A stretch of 64,000 bases of DNA from Mucilaginibacter rubeus (GTDB lineage: Bacteria; Bacteroidota; Bacteroidia; Sphingobacteriales; Sphingobacteriaceae), in the NCBI RefSeq assembly GCF_014643835.1, contig NZ_BMKD01000007.1, positions 281,209 to 345,208 on the forward strand. The letters are read 5' to 3'. Position numbers and translations under genes: made by a program. Under the pieces are notes generated by a model. The model had not been told where the DNA came from, did not search any database, and saw only the letters and a program-made list of their open reading frames with translations. Numbering within the stretch: the stretch's first letter is position 1; every line of letters starts with the position of its first letter. Positions 8,539-16,375 of this stretch are shown here, piece after piece.

Positions 8539-8572
8539 AAAGCCTCGGCGCAATGCACCAGGGCTTTATTAT
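8539..8572 (+). terminator. Probable terminator of the ParB-like/HAD cassette
   Basis: AAAGCC (8539-8544) and GGCTTT (8562-8567) pair around a GC-rich loop that extends the stem imperfectly. Only a short A/T stretch follows. It lies 15 bases past the HAD stop codon. Confidence 0.5.
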
Positions 8573-8657
8573 GATCTTTTTTAACATGTCATGGGTGAAA
8601 GCTATCGCCTACAGTTCCACATTTTTATTTATTTTTAGGATCTGGCTCAACATCACC

Positions 8658-9467
8658 ATGCAAATAGCCCCACATCCCTTGCTTTCGGGTATTGTTAAGC
8701 ACTATTTAATTATAGCGCATAATCAGCGGGTTGTCATGAATTACCGCCTGTTTTCGGACGGTAATCCGGGGATGGTGTTTCATTTGAAAGATCCTTTACT
8801 CCAATATAACCAACAACATACCCTTGCCAGCAAGCAACCGGGCAGTTTTGTTTACGGACAAATAACTCATTATAATGATATTACTTCGGTTGGCGAACTG
8901 GCTATGCTGATTGTGGTTTTACAACCTAATGCTTTACTATCTTTACTTGATGTGGCGACCTATGAGTTAACTAACAATACCGTACCGTTAAAAGACCTTT
9001 TCGGGCAGGAAGCCCTTGAACTTGAAGACCGGATCGCAAATACAGCTAACCTCCAGGCAGCTGCGGCAATTGCCGAACAGTTTTTATTGAACAAAACGGC
9101 TTCGAAAGGAAAACACGCCGGCATTACAGATCAGGCTATAAGCATCATTCATACAAGCAAGGGTATCATCAATGTTAAAAACTTACTGGACGTGATGCCC
9201 ATAACCGAACGGCAGCTTGAGCGTAAGTTCGACGAAGAGGTAGGTATTTCGCCTAAAAAGTATATTGATGCCGTTAAGTTTCAAACCTATCTTAAACAAC
9301 TTCAAAAACTATCTTCAATAAAAGAGCTAAGCTCATTGAGTTATGCCTGCGGATATTACGATCAGGCGCATCTTAATCACTTTTTCCGGAAACATACAGG
9401 CCTTACTCCCCTGCAATACAAAGCCAATCATCATCTGTTGGCTATAAACTTTATGCCGCTCGTTTAA
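8658..9467 (+). CDS. AraC-family transcriptional regulator
   Basis: The 269-residue product has a C-terminal AraC helix-turn-helix pair (about residues 170-262). 'ISPKKYIDAVKFQTYLKQL' and 'SLSYACGYYDQAHLNHFFRKHTGLTPLQYK' are the family's hallmarks. The N-terminal 150 residues ('MQIAPHPLLSGIVKHYLII...FSDGNPGMVFHL') match the beta-barrel sensor domain usual in Bacteroidota (DUF6597 type). I chose the ATG at 8658 because the upstream in-frame part (from 8553) runs through the terminator of the previous gene. The amidohydrolase gene follows 71 bases downstream on the same strand and may be a target or co-transcribed. Confidence 0.88.
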   Translation: MQIAPHPLLSGIVKHYLIIAHNQRVVMNYRLFSDGNPGMVFHLKDPLLQYNQQHTLASKQPGSFVYGQITHYNDITSVGELAMLIVVLQPNALLSLLDVATYELTNNTVPLKDLFGQEALELEDRIANTANLQAAAAIAEQFLLNKTASKGKHAGITDQAISIIHTSKGIINVKNLLDVMPITERQLERKFDEEVGISPKKYIDAVKFQTYLKQLQKLSSIKELSSLSYACGYYDQAHLNHFFRKHTGLTPLQYKANHHLLAINFMPLV

Positions 9468-9538
9468 ATTGCGTTTGTCGGTTTTTTACAATGCTTTTCG
9501 GTATAGCTCTGGTAGTTTTGAAAAAAGATGATCAGCGT

Positions 9539-10480
9539 ATGGAAAACCTAACAATCGCCACTGCTCAATTTGAAAACAGAAGCGGTGATAAAGCCTATAA
9601 TTTATCAGTTATTGAAAAAATGACAGCGGATGCCGCGGCACAAGGTGCCCAAGCAATAGCTTTTCATGAATGCTCGATAACAGGCTATACCTTTGCCCGG
9701 AAACTTAATAAAGCACAAATGCTTGAGTTAGCCGAAGAAATCCCCGGCGGGCCAAGCATCGCCACATTAACCGAATACGCCCGGCGATACGACATTGCCA
9801 TACTGGCCGGGTTGTTTGAAAAGGACAAAGATGACAACCTTTACAAGGCTTATATATGCGTTGATAAAACCGGGATCGTTGCCAAACATCGTAAGCTGCA
9901 CCCTTTTATCAACCCGCATCTTTTACCCGGCACAGCATATACCGTATTTGATTTGTATGGATGGAAATGCGGCATATTGATTTGTTATGATAATAATATA
10001 ATTGAAAATGTACGTGCAACTACCCTCCTCGGTGCACAGGTTATTTTTATGCCGCACGTCACCATGTGCACACCATCAACCCGACCGGGCGCCGGTTTTG
10101 TTGACCCAGAATTATGGAAAGACAAAGAAGCAAATACAGTGTTACTTCGCCAGGAGTTTGACGGCCTTAAAGGCAGGCAATGGTTAATGAAATGGTTACC
10201 TGCCCGGGCATATGATAACGCAATTTATGCAGTATTCGCCAATCCGATAGGCATGGATGATGACCAGCTGAAAAATGGCTGCTCCATGATCCTCGATCCT
10301 TACGGCGATATTATAGCCGAATGCCGATCATTAGACAATGAGCTTGTTTTGGCTGAGCTAACCGCCGATAAACTAACCAAAGCGGGAGGCTATCGTTACA
10401 TCCAGGCCAGGAAGCCCGAACTATACCGGAATATTATCGGCCGTGAACATGAAAGCTTTCAAAAAGTGGTTTGGCTTTAG
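9539..10480 (+). CDS. Carbon-nitrogen hydrolase (nitrilase superfamily)
   Basis: The 313-residue product carries the full Glu-Lys-Cys triad. E44 lies in 'AIAFHECSITGY', K119 in 'VAKHRKLHPF' and C149 in 'GILICYDNNI'. This superfamily hydrolyses nitriles, amides or carbamoyl groups; the substrate here is unknown. It may be an omega-amidase/N-carbamoylputrescine-amidase-like enzyme, but the sequence does not decide. I chose the ATG at 9539 (MENLTIATAQFE) because the family begins at this strand; the ORF extension to 9491 has no family features. It is cytoplasmic and lies just downstream of the AraC regulator. Confidence 0.88.
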   Translation: MENLTIATAQFENRSGDKAYNLSVIEKMTADAAAQGAQAIAFHECSITGYTFARKLNKAQMLELAEEIPGGPSIATLTEYARRYDIAILAGLFEKDKDDNLYKAYICVDKTGIVAKHRKLHPFINPHLLPGTAYTVFDLYGWKCGILICYDNNIIENVRATTLLGAQVIFMPHVTMCTPSTRPGAGFVDPELWKDKEANTVLLRQEFDGLKGRQWLMKWLPARAYDNAIYAVFANPIGMDDDQLKNGCSMILDPYGDIIAECRSLDNELVLAELTADKLTKAGGYRYIQARKPELYRNIIGREHESFQKVVWL

Positions 10481-10491
10481 GCCTTAACAAC

Positions 10492-10570
10492 TTGCGCTCA
10501 TTTGTAATGAGCGGTTAATCTGGTTTGGCTATTGCATCGCCAGTCGCGTTATAAACGCTAACCCATGTTT
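10492..10570. repeat. GTTACAAAC-type multi-hairpin repeat, degenerate copy
   Basis: GCGCTCATTTGTAATGAGC (10496-10514) is a hairpin, and GCGTTATAAACGC (about 10545-10557) forms a second. The order of hairpins and spacers matches, in inverted orientation, the fresher copy at 57930-58017. The match includes the shared ACTTGCGCTC start and TGG(C/T)TTGGC(T/G) spacer. Confidence 0.6.
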
Positions 10571-10582
10571 AAACCATCGCAA

Positions 10583-10619
10583 GAAAAAAAATGCCCCGGC
10601 ACAACAAATGTACCGGGGC
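10583..10619 (-). terminator. Rho-independent terminator of serS
   Basis: GCCCCGG (10593-10599) pairs with CCGGGGC (10613-10619), with a further C-A/T-A continuation inward. The A-run at 10584-10590 is a T-run on the minus strand. It is 38 bases past the serS stop codon. Confidence 0.85.
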
Positions 10620-10630
10620 GCTATGCTTTT

Positions 10631-10660
10631 GACCTCCCCCTTTAGGAGGCCGGGGGCTAA
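10631..10660. repeat. GC-rich palindromic intergenic repeat, copy 2
   Basis: GACCTCCCCCTTTAGGAGG then CCGGGGGC. Read on the minus strand it is almost the same as the element at 736-762. Its left end abuts the serS terminator and its right end overlaps the serS stop codon. Confidence 0.55.
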
Positions 10661-11928
10661 TCAATCCACTCAAACTTAGTATAAGGCACAAGCACTTCAG
10701 GCACTTTAATACCTTTTTCAGTCTGGTTGTTCTCTAACAAAGTAGCAACAATCCGCGGCAGGGCCAGCGCGCTGCCGTTTAGCGTATGTGCTAACTGCGT
10801 TTTACCATCGGCATTCCGGAAACGCAGCTTAAGCCTGTTACTCTGGAAAGTTTCAAAGTTTGATACTGATGAAACTTCCAGCCAGCGTTGTTGTGCCGCG
10901 CTCCAGGTTTCCATATCGTAAGTTAAGGCAGAACCAAAACCCATATCGCCGCCACAAAGGCGTAATACACGGTATGGTAAGCCTAATTTTTGTAACAGGC
11001 CCTGTACATGGCTGCTCATCAGCTCCAATATTTCGTATGATTTATCGGGATGGGCAATGGTTACTATCTCTACCTTATCAAACTGATGCAAGCGGTTCAG
11101 TCCGCGAACGTGTGCGCCATATGAACCGGCCTCACGACGGAAACATGGCGTATGCCCGCAGTTACGCACCGGTAACTGATCTTCTTTCAATATCACTTCA
11201 CGGTACAGGTTAGTAATCGGCACCTCGGCGGTAGGGATCAGGTACAGGTTATCTACACCTACATGGTACATCTGTCCCTCTTTATCCGGCAATTGTGATG
11301 TGCCAAAGCCGGATGCTTCATTCACCATTAATGGTACACTTACCTCACTATAGCCTGCTTTTTCGGCCTCGTCGATAAAATAATTGATCAATGCGCGTTG
11401 CAATTTAGCACCCTTGTTTTTATATACTGGAAAACCGGCTCCGGTTATTTTAACGCCCAGTTCAAAATCAATCAGGTTGTATTTAGCGGCCAGTTCCCAA
11501 TGCGGTAGCGCATCGGCAGGTAACTCAGGCTTGGTACCGTCCTCCAATACTACCTCATTGTCTTCAGGAGTTAAGCCTTTGGGTACTGAACTATGTGGCA
11601 GGTTGGGCAGCAATACCAGTTTCTGGTAAAGTTCCTCTTCGGTAATGGTAAGCAGGTCGCCGAGCTTTTTGATCTCTTCTTTCCAGGCTCCGGTTTTACC
11701 CTTAAGACCTTCCGCTTCTTCTTTTTTACCGGCACGCATCAGCTCGCCTATTTGTTTTGCAGCTGCATTGGCCTCGGCCGAAACATTATCCATACTGGTT
11801 TGAGTGGAGCGGCGTTTGTCGTCCAGCTCAATTATTTCATCAACCAGTTGGGGCTGTTTAAAATTTTTTACAGCCAAACGTTCCAAAACCTGTTCCCGGT
11901 TATCACGGATATAACTAACTTGCAGCAT
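10657..11928 (-). CDS. serS: Seryl-tRNA synthetase
   Basis: This enzyme charges tRNA-Ser with serine. The 423-residue product has the N-terminal coiled-coil arm (about residues 25-100), then the class II catalytic core. Motif 2 is 'CFRREAGSYGAHVRGLNRLHQFDKVE' (about 265-290) and motif 3 is 'LNGSALALPRIVATLLENNQ' (about 384-403). The 'PTAEVPITNLY' and 'GDMGFGSALTYDMETW' serine-binding segments are intact. Length is normal for bacterial SerRS. It is divergent from rsmI, and a -7 element TATCTTTG lies about 17 bases upstream of the start on the minus strand. Confidence 0.98.
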   Translation of the reverse strand: MLQVSYIRDNREQVLERLAVKNFKQPQLVDEIIELDDKRRSTQTSMDNVSAEANAAAKQIGELMRAGKKEEAEGLKGKTGAWKEEIKKLGDLLTITEEELYQKLVLLPNLPHSSVPKGLTPEDNEVVLEDGTKPELPADALPHWELAAKYNLIDFELGVKITGAGFPVYKNKGAKLQRALINYFIDEAEKAGYSEVSVPLMVNEASGFGTSQLPDKEGQMYHVGVDNLYLIPTAEVPITNLYREVILKEDQLPVRNCGHTPCFRREAGSYGAHVRGLNRLHQFDKVEIVTIAHPDKSYEILELMSSHVQGLLQKLGLPYRVLRLCGGDMGFGSALTYDMETWSAAQQRWLEVSSVSNFETFQSNRLKLRFRNADGKTQLAHTLNGSALALPRIVATLLENNQTEKGIKVPEVLVPYTKFEWID

Positions 11929-11944
11929 TATTTTATTTTTTAGG

Positions 11945-12057
11945 CAAAGATATAAATAAGTCTATAGTCCATAGTCGATAGTCCATAGTAATTTACGTTA
12001 GCGGTGTAAGCCCGGAACGATGAAGAGCCATGGACCATCGACTATCGACTATCGACT
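11945..12057. repeat. serS-rsmI divergent control region with short ATAGTC repeats
   Basis: The minus-strand element TATCTTTG (11952-11945) is an exact -7 match for serS. Next to it, 11959-11989 holds tandem AGTC(T/C/G)ATAG-like units. 12029-12057 holds an inverted set (CATCGACT ATCGACT ATCGACT), so the two blocks could form a long imperfect hairpin around about 40 bases. It may supply part of both promoters, or be an inserted repeat. Confidence 0.5.
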
Positions 12058-12065
12058 CAAACAAC

Positions 12066-12794
12066 ATGAACAATCCAATAGGCAAACTATATTTAGTCCC
12101 CACCCCGATAGGTAATTTGGAGGATATGACCTTCAGGGCTATCCGCGTGTTGAAGGAGGTGGATCTGATATTGGCTGAGGATACCCGCACCTCCGCCCCG
12201 ATGTTGAAACACTTCGAGATCCATCAAAAAGTATTTGCGCATCATCAGCATAATGAGCATCAATCAAGCAACGAGATCATTAAGTTTTTGCTGCAGGGGA
12301 AAAATATCGCGCTCATTTCGGATGCAGGCACACCCGCTATTTCCGATCCGGGTTTTTTCCTGGTACGCGAGGCTTTGAAGTTTAATATCGCTGTGGAATG
12401 TCTGCCAGGCGCTACCGCATTTGTGCCGGCCCTGGTAAATTCGGGCTTTCCTACCGACAAGTTTTGTTTCGAGGGATTTTTGCCATTAAAAAAAGGCCGT
12501 CAAACCCGGTACAAGTTTTTGGCCGAAGAAGAGCGGACCATCATACTATATGAGTCGCCCCACCGTTTGTTAAAAACACTGGATGAGATGGCCACCTATT
12601 TTGGGGCCGACAGGCAGATCTCGGTATCCCGCGAGCTTACCAAAATGTTTGAAGAAACCGTGCGCGGCACTGTAGTTGAGGTAAAACAATACTTTGAAAC
12701 GCACCCCATGAAAGGCGAGTTTGTGATGTGCGTGGCCGGCGCAGCGGCTAAACCGGCAAAAGGGAAATATGAAAGGGATGAGGAAGAAGAGTAA
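12066..12794 (+). CDS. rsmI: 16S rRNA 2'-O-ribose C1402 methyltransferase
   Basis: RsmI methylates the 2'-OH of C1402 of 16S rRNA using SAM. The 242-residue product has the tetrapyrrole-methylase fold with 'LYLVPTPIGNLEDMTFRAIRVLKEVD' at the N-terminus, 'AEDTRTSAPMLKHF', and the SAM-binding 'ALISDAGTPAISDPGFFLVREA' segment. 'FEGFLPLKKGRQ' and 'YESPHRLLKTL' are also diagnostic. I chose the ATG at 12066 (MNNPIGKLY) because the upstream extension reads through the ATCGACT repeat. A dispersed palindromic repeat follows the stop. Confidence 0.96.
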   Translation: MNNPIGKLYLVPTPIGNLEDMTFRAIRVLKEVDLILAEDTRTSAPMLKHFEIHQKVFAHHQHNEHQSSNEIIKFLLQGKNIALISDAGTPAISDPGFFLVREALKFNIAVECLPGATAFVPALVNSGFPTDKFCFEGFLPLKKGRQTRYKFLAEEERTIILYESPHRLLKTLDEMATYFGADRQISVSRELTKMFEETVRGTVVEVKQYFETHPMKGEFVMCVAGAAAKPAKGKYERDEEEE

Positions 12795-12811
12795 AACTTC
12801 AACTCTCCCGC

Positions 12812-12897
12812 ATGTCATTGCGAGGCACGAGGCAATCGCATGCTATACAGAATTGCTTTGCTTCCGTGCGATTGCCACGCTACGCTCGCAATGACAT
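12812..12897. repeat. ATGTCATTGCGAGG palindromic repeat, copy 1
   Basis: The ends are inverted: ATGTCATTGCGAGGCACG on the left and CGCTCGCAATGACAT on the right. In between are GCAATCGCA and TGCGATTGCC. Three related copies lie at 30606-30704, 49792-49896 and 55212-55295. This copy fills the gap between rsmI and lnt. Confidence 0.8.
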
Positions 12898-12946
12898 TTT
12901 ACAATTTTAAATATAAGCGACAACAGCATAATTCTTGTCACTCTAC

Positions 12947-14581
12947 ATGAAAAAAAATCTACCATTAGCCATGCTATCTGGCTTGCTTTTATGGATAGCC
13001 TGGCCACCTACCCCTTATACTACGTTTTTACTTTTCATTGGCTTTGTGCCTATGCTGCTGGCCATTGAAAACATTATTAACGATGATAAACCTAAAAAAG
13101 GCAGGCGGGTATTTAATGTAACTTTCATCGGCTTTTTTATCTGGAACTCATTATCTGTTTATTGGGTTTATAATGCGTTAAAAATAGTGGGCAAGGTTGT
13201 GGCCATACCCATTACCCTTATCCCCTATTCGCTTGGGCCGTTGTTGATGGCGACGGCTTTCTGGCTGTATTACCGGTTTAGACTGGTTGCCCCTCGCTGG
13301 GTTGCACTAATTGGCTTAGTTTGCTTCTGGATCGGGTATGAATACCTGCATCAAAGCTGGGATCTCTACTTTCCGTGGATGACGCTTGGCAACGGTTTTG
13401 CCGTATCGCATCAATGGGTTCAATGGTATGAATATACCGGCGTATACGGCGGCACTTTATGGATCTGGGTTGTAAATATCCTGGCTTTTTTAATTTATAC
13501 AAGTCTTCACGAAGCTCAAACCAAACGCCACAGAATGGCATTGATCATGGCGATTGCAATTGTTGTAACAGTGCCTCTTGGCTATTCATTATCGGTTTAT
13601 CATAACTATGTTGAAGAAGTAAACCCATCAAACATCGTTATTGCCCAGCCCAATATAGATCCGTACGAGAAAGATGGTACCATTCCCCCTGCTTCACAAC
13701 TTGATATCCTGATCCAGCTTTCAAGACAGGTGGCCCAACCCAATACCGAGTTTTTTATATGGCCCGAAACAGCTATCCCCGCACCTGTTTATATTAACGA
13801 GGAACAGATAGGCCAAAATGATTTTATTAAGCAGGCCCAGCTTTTTTTACGGAAATATCCTAATGGCAACCTGGTTACCGGCGCCGAAACATACAGGCTA
13901 TATAACAACAGGGCAACCCCAACGGCGGTTCCCTCACCATGGGGAGGCGACCAGTTCGCAGACTTTTATAGTACAGCCCTCAATATTGAAAATGGCGACA
14001 GGATTCAAACTTACCATAAATCACGGTTAGTACCCGGGGCCGAATCATTGCCTTTTGGCGATGCGCTTTCATTCCTGAAACCCGTATTTGAACATTTAGG
14101 CGGCGCTACCGGCAACTATGCTCCCGAAAAAGACGCAAAAGTGCTTTATTCGCAAAGCGGCATAGGGGTTGATCCGGTTATTTGCTATGAATCGATATGG
14201 GGAGGTTACATTGCCCGCTCTGTTAAAAAGGGTGCCCAGTTCATCGCTATTATTACTAACGATGGCTGGTGGGAAAACACATCGGGTAAAGATCAGCATT
14301 TAGATTATGCCAAACTTCGGGCTATCGAAACACGCCGCTGGGTTTGTCAATCGGCCAATACCGGTATTTCCGGGTTTATCAACCAGCGCGGCGATGTGGT
14401 TAAACATACTGAATGGTGGGTTAAAACCGCCATCAAACAGGATATCAACCTCAACAGCGAACTTACTTTCTACGTTAAACATGGCGATTATATCCCACAA
14501 ACCGGCAGCGTATTGGCAGGGCTTGGCATTGTGTTTTTACTGGGGATGAGATTGAGGAAAAAACAAACGTTAACAGCTTAG
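12947..14581 (+). CDS. lnt: Apolipoprotein N-acyltransferase
   Basis: Lnt transfers the third acyl chain to the N-terminal cysteine of lipoproteins in the inner membrane. The 544-residue product has about six N-terminal membrane segments (residues 1-215), a periplasmic carbon-nitrogen hydrolase domain and a C-terminal membrane anchor (about 518-536). The triad is visible: Glu in 'FFIWPETAIPAP', Lys in 'YHKSRLVPGAESLPF', and Cys (about residue 413) in 'GVDPVICYESIWG'. The ATG at 12947 is preferred to the TTG at 12935. The length is normal. Many lipoproteins are encoded in this window. Confidence 0.95.
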   Translation: MKKNLPLAMLSGLLLWIAWPPTPYTTFLLFIGFVPMLLAIENIINDDKPKKGRRVFNVTFIGFFIWNSLSVYWVYNALKIVGKVVAIPITLIPYSLGPLLMATAFWLYYRFRLVAPRWVALIGLVCFWIGYEYLHQSWDLYFPWMTLGNGFAVSHQWVQWYEYTGVYGGTLWIWVVNILAFLIYTSLHEAQTKRHRMALIMAIAIVVTVPLGYSLSVYHNYVEEVNPSNIVIAQPNIDPYEKDGTIPPASQLDILIQLSRQVAQPNTEFFIWPETAIPAPVYINEEQIGQNDFIKQAQLFLRKYPNGNLVTGAETYRLYNNRATPTAVPSPWGGDQFADFYSTALNIENGDRIQTYHKSRLVPGAESLPFGDALSFLKPVFEHLGGATGNYAPEKDAKVLYSQSGIGVDPVICYESIWGGYIARSVKKGAQFIAIITNDGWWENTSGKDQHLDYAKLRAIETRRWVCQSANTGISGFINQRGDVVKHTEWWVKTAIKQDINLNSELTFYVKHGDYIPQTGSVLAGLGIVFLLGMRLRKKQTLTA

Positions 14582-14600
14582 GAGGCCAACTTAAAGGCTT

Positions 14601-15182
14601 TCAATCAAGTACAGAAAGGGTGGTTTTTATAATATCATCAAAAAAAGCCTTATCGGCCGTGGCTTTAGCTGATACCTGCATGCCTCTTACCGCATTCATG
14701 ATGAACCGGGCCAATGCCAGGGAATCCTGAGGGCTACGGATCTCACCACTGTCCTGCCCTTTTTTTATAGCCTGAAGAATGGCATCTTCGAACTGCTGCT
14801 CATTTCGGCATACCACATTCTTAACTTCAGCATCCAGCGATGCCAGTTCAATTTCGGCATTTACCATGAAACAGCCTTTACGTTGTTCATCGTTTAGCAA
14901 ATCGCGCATGGTAAGCTCCAAAAGCTTTTGTATAGCCTCTTTGGCCGATGCTGAATTATTGATAATATCACACATCTGGTTTCCACCCGCCTTTTGATAG
15001 CTATCCAAAGCTTTAATATATAAAGCGTGTTTATCACCAAAAGTATCATACAGGCTTGAGCGGCTGATGCCTAAGCCGTCAACCAAATCCTGCATAGACG
15101 TACCATTATAACCCTTATGCCAAAAAATGCAAACGGCCTTGCTCAGTACCTCGGCTTCATCAAAATCTTTACTTCGTGCCAT
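14601..15182 (-). CDS. TetR/AcrR-family transcriptional regulator
   Basis: The 193-residue product has the TetR DNA-binding domain at residues 5-55 ('AVCIFWHKGYNGTSMQDLVDGLGISRSSLYDTFGDKHALY'). An all-helical ligand domain follows, with 'RKGCFMVNAEIELA' around 100-113. That pattern belongs to the TetR subgroup often paired with short-chain dehydrogenase or quinone-related genes. It lies directly downstream of an SDR gene on the same strand. A perfect dyad sits just before its start codon, so autoregulation or attenuation is possible. Confidence 0.9.
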   Translation of the reverse strand: MARSKDFDEAEVLSKAVCIFWHKGYNGTSMQDLVDGLGISRSSLYDTFGDKHALYIKALDSYQKAGGNQMCDIINNSASAKEAIQKLLELTMRDLLNDEQRKGCFMVNAEIELASLDAEVKNVVCRNEQQFEDAILQAIKKGQDSGEIRSPQDSLALARFIMNAVRGMQVSAKATADKAFFDDIIKTTLSVLD

Positions 15183-15190
15183 AACAGAAA

Positions 15191-15215
15191 AGCTTTACCC
15201 GTTTTGGGCAAAGCT
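15191..15215 (-). promoter_or_regulatory. Dyad before tetR: operator or terminator of the SDR gene
   Basis: AGCTTTACCC and GGGCAAAGCT form an imperfect 10-bp inverted repeat around a 5-base loop, 8 bases upstream of the TetR start. On the minus strand it is followed by TTTTC, so it could end SDR transcription. Its position over the 5' leader also suits an autoregulatory operator. The sequence does not decide. Confidence 0.45.
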
Positions 15216-15283
15216 ATTCATTTTTAATTAATTGTTTAGTTATACCCTTCCCTGTTTACGCTAACCGGGCTTTACAGGCATTA

Positions 15284-16033
15284 TTATCTTACACCACCAC
15301 TGGCCAGGATAATTTCGCCGGTTAACCAGCGTGAATCATCAGATGCCAGGAATACTGCAACAGGCGCAATATCATCCGGCTGTCCAATACGGCCAAGCGG
15401 CGTGGTGCTTTCAATTTGTGTTTGAAAATCACTGCCGATAAACCCTGCAGTATGTGTACCCTCTGTTTCAACCATGCCCGGGTTAATAGCGTTTACGCGG
15501 ATCTTTTTAGGACCAAGCTCTTTTGACAAAACCTGTGTAATAGAATCAACCGCACCTTTAGTGCCTGTATAAATAGCACTTTGCGGTGGAGTAATACGGG
15601 TTACAGTTGAGCTTATGTTGATTATGCTGCCGCCTTTATCTCCAAAGCTATTTACCGCTCCCTGGGTAGCAAGTAATAAGCCGAGTACATTGATATCAAA
15701 CTGGCGGTGGAATTCTTCTTCGGTTACAGCTTCTATCGGTGTAAACTGGTATACGCCTGCGTTGTTCACCAAAACATCAACACCACCAAAAGCTTCTTTG
15801 GTTTCGGCAAAAAGATGGTCAACGTCGGCCTTCTTTGCCACGCTGCCTTGTACGGCGATAGCTTTCCCGCCTTCGGCGGTAATTTCGGCAACCACTTTAT
15901 CAGCACCGTTTTTATCTGATGCATAATTTACTACTACTGCAGCACCTGCCGAAGCCAGGCTTTTAGCTATACCTGCGCCAATACCTTTCGAAGCTCCTGT
16001 TACTACTGCCACCTTGTTTTCTAATTTTTTCAT
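15284..16033 (-). CDS. SDR-family oxidoreductase
   Basis: The 249-residue product is a classical short-chain dehydrogenase. The NAD(P) motif TGASKGIG is at residues 12-19 and 'LVNNAGVYQF' at about 87-96. The catalytic Ser precedes 'YTGTKGAVDS' with Y-x3-K near 155-159, and 'NAINPGMVETEG' follows near 182. The C-terminal 'FLASDDSRWLTGEIILASGG' is typical of 3-oxoacyl-ACP-reductase/glucose-dehydrogenase-like SDRs. The preference is probably NADP(H) because basic or small residues follow the first strand, but the substrate is unknown. The TetR gene is next on the same strand. Confidence 0.92.
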   Translation of the reverse strand: MKKLENKVAVVTGASKGIGAGIAKSLASAGAAVVVNYASDKNGADKVVAEITAEGGKAIAVQGSVAKKADVDHLFAETKEAFGGVDVLVNNAGVYQFTPIEAVTEEEFHRQFDINVLGLLLATQGAVNSFGDKGGSIINISSTVTRITPPQSAIYTGTKGAVDSITQVLSKELGPKKIRVNAINPGMVETEGTHTAGFIGSDFQTQIESTTPLGRIGQPDDIAPVAVFLASDDSRWLTGEIILASGGVR

Positions 16034-16067
16034 TTTCTGGAAGATTAATTTAATTTTGGATCAATCG

Positions 16068-16095
16068 TTCCACAAATATAAACTCATTTTGGAAC
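16068..16095 (-). promoter_or_regulatory. SDR promoter -7 element inside a GTTCCA/TGGAAC dyad
   Basis: On the minus strand TATATTTG (16080-16073) is an exact TAnnTTTG element, 40 bases upstream of the SDR start. It is enclosed by an inverted repeat GTTCCA (16068-16073) and TGGAAC (16090-16095) with 16 bases between arms. This is an arrangement expected of a repressor operator. The adjacent TetR is the obvious candidate; this is inference. Confidence 0.5.
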
Positions 16096-16375
16096 ATTCA
16101 TTCCCGAATTAATTTTTATTAGGCTGGGATGACAAATGAAGTTGGCTAATATGGTGGCGGCGCTAAAGACAGATAACCTACAAAACTGCGTTCCACAAAG
16201 AGTTAGGAATGGTGAAATATTGAATTATTTAAATCCTGGGCTGTAGAAGACGAAATGACAAAAGAGGGCCGGGTCAGTCTGAGCCTGTCGAAGACTCGCG
16301 CGCAGAGGCCTGCCCACTATGCTTCGACAAGCTCAGCATGACCCGGTTCTAATTTTGTCGCGGGTATAATTCTGC
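16096..16375. repeat. Intergenic region with dispersed repeat family B, copy 1 (16270-16345)
   Basis: No gene is seen between the kinase stop and the SDR promoter. Positions 16270-16345 hold a palindromic repeat with ends CGGGTCAGTCTGAGCCTGTCG and CTTCGACAAGCTCAGCATGACCCG. A second copy is at 56730-56799. The interior 'AGACTCGCGCG(C/G)AGAGGCCTGCCCAC' is shared by both. The remaining bases show nothing recognisable. Confidence 0.7.

Noticed and set aside
8553-8657. N-terminal extension of the AraC regulator to 8553
   Set aside because: It reads through the hairpin terminator of the preceding gene; the family N-terminus begins at the ATG at 8658.
10727-11943. Plus-strand frames opposite serS
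   Set aside because: They are antisense shadows of a well-conserved seryl-tRNA synthetase.
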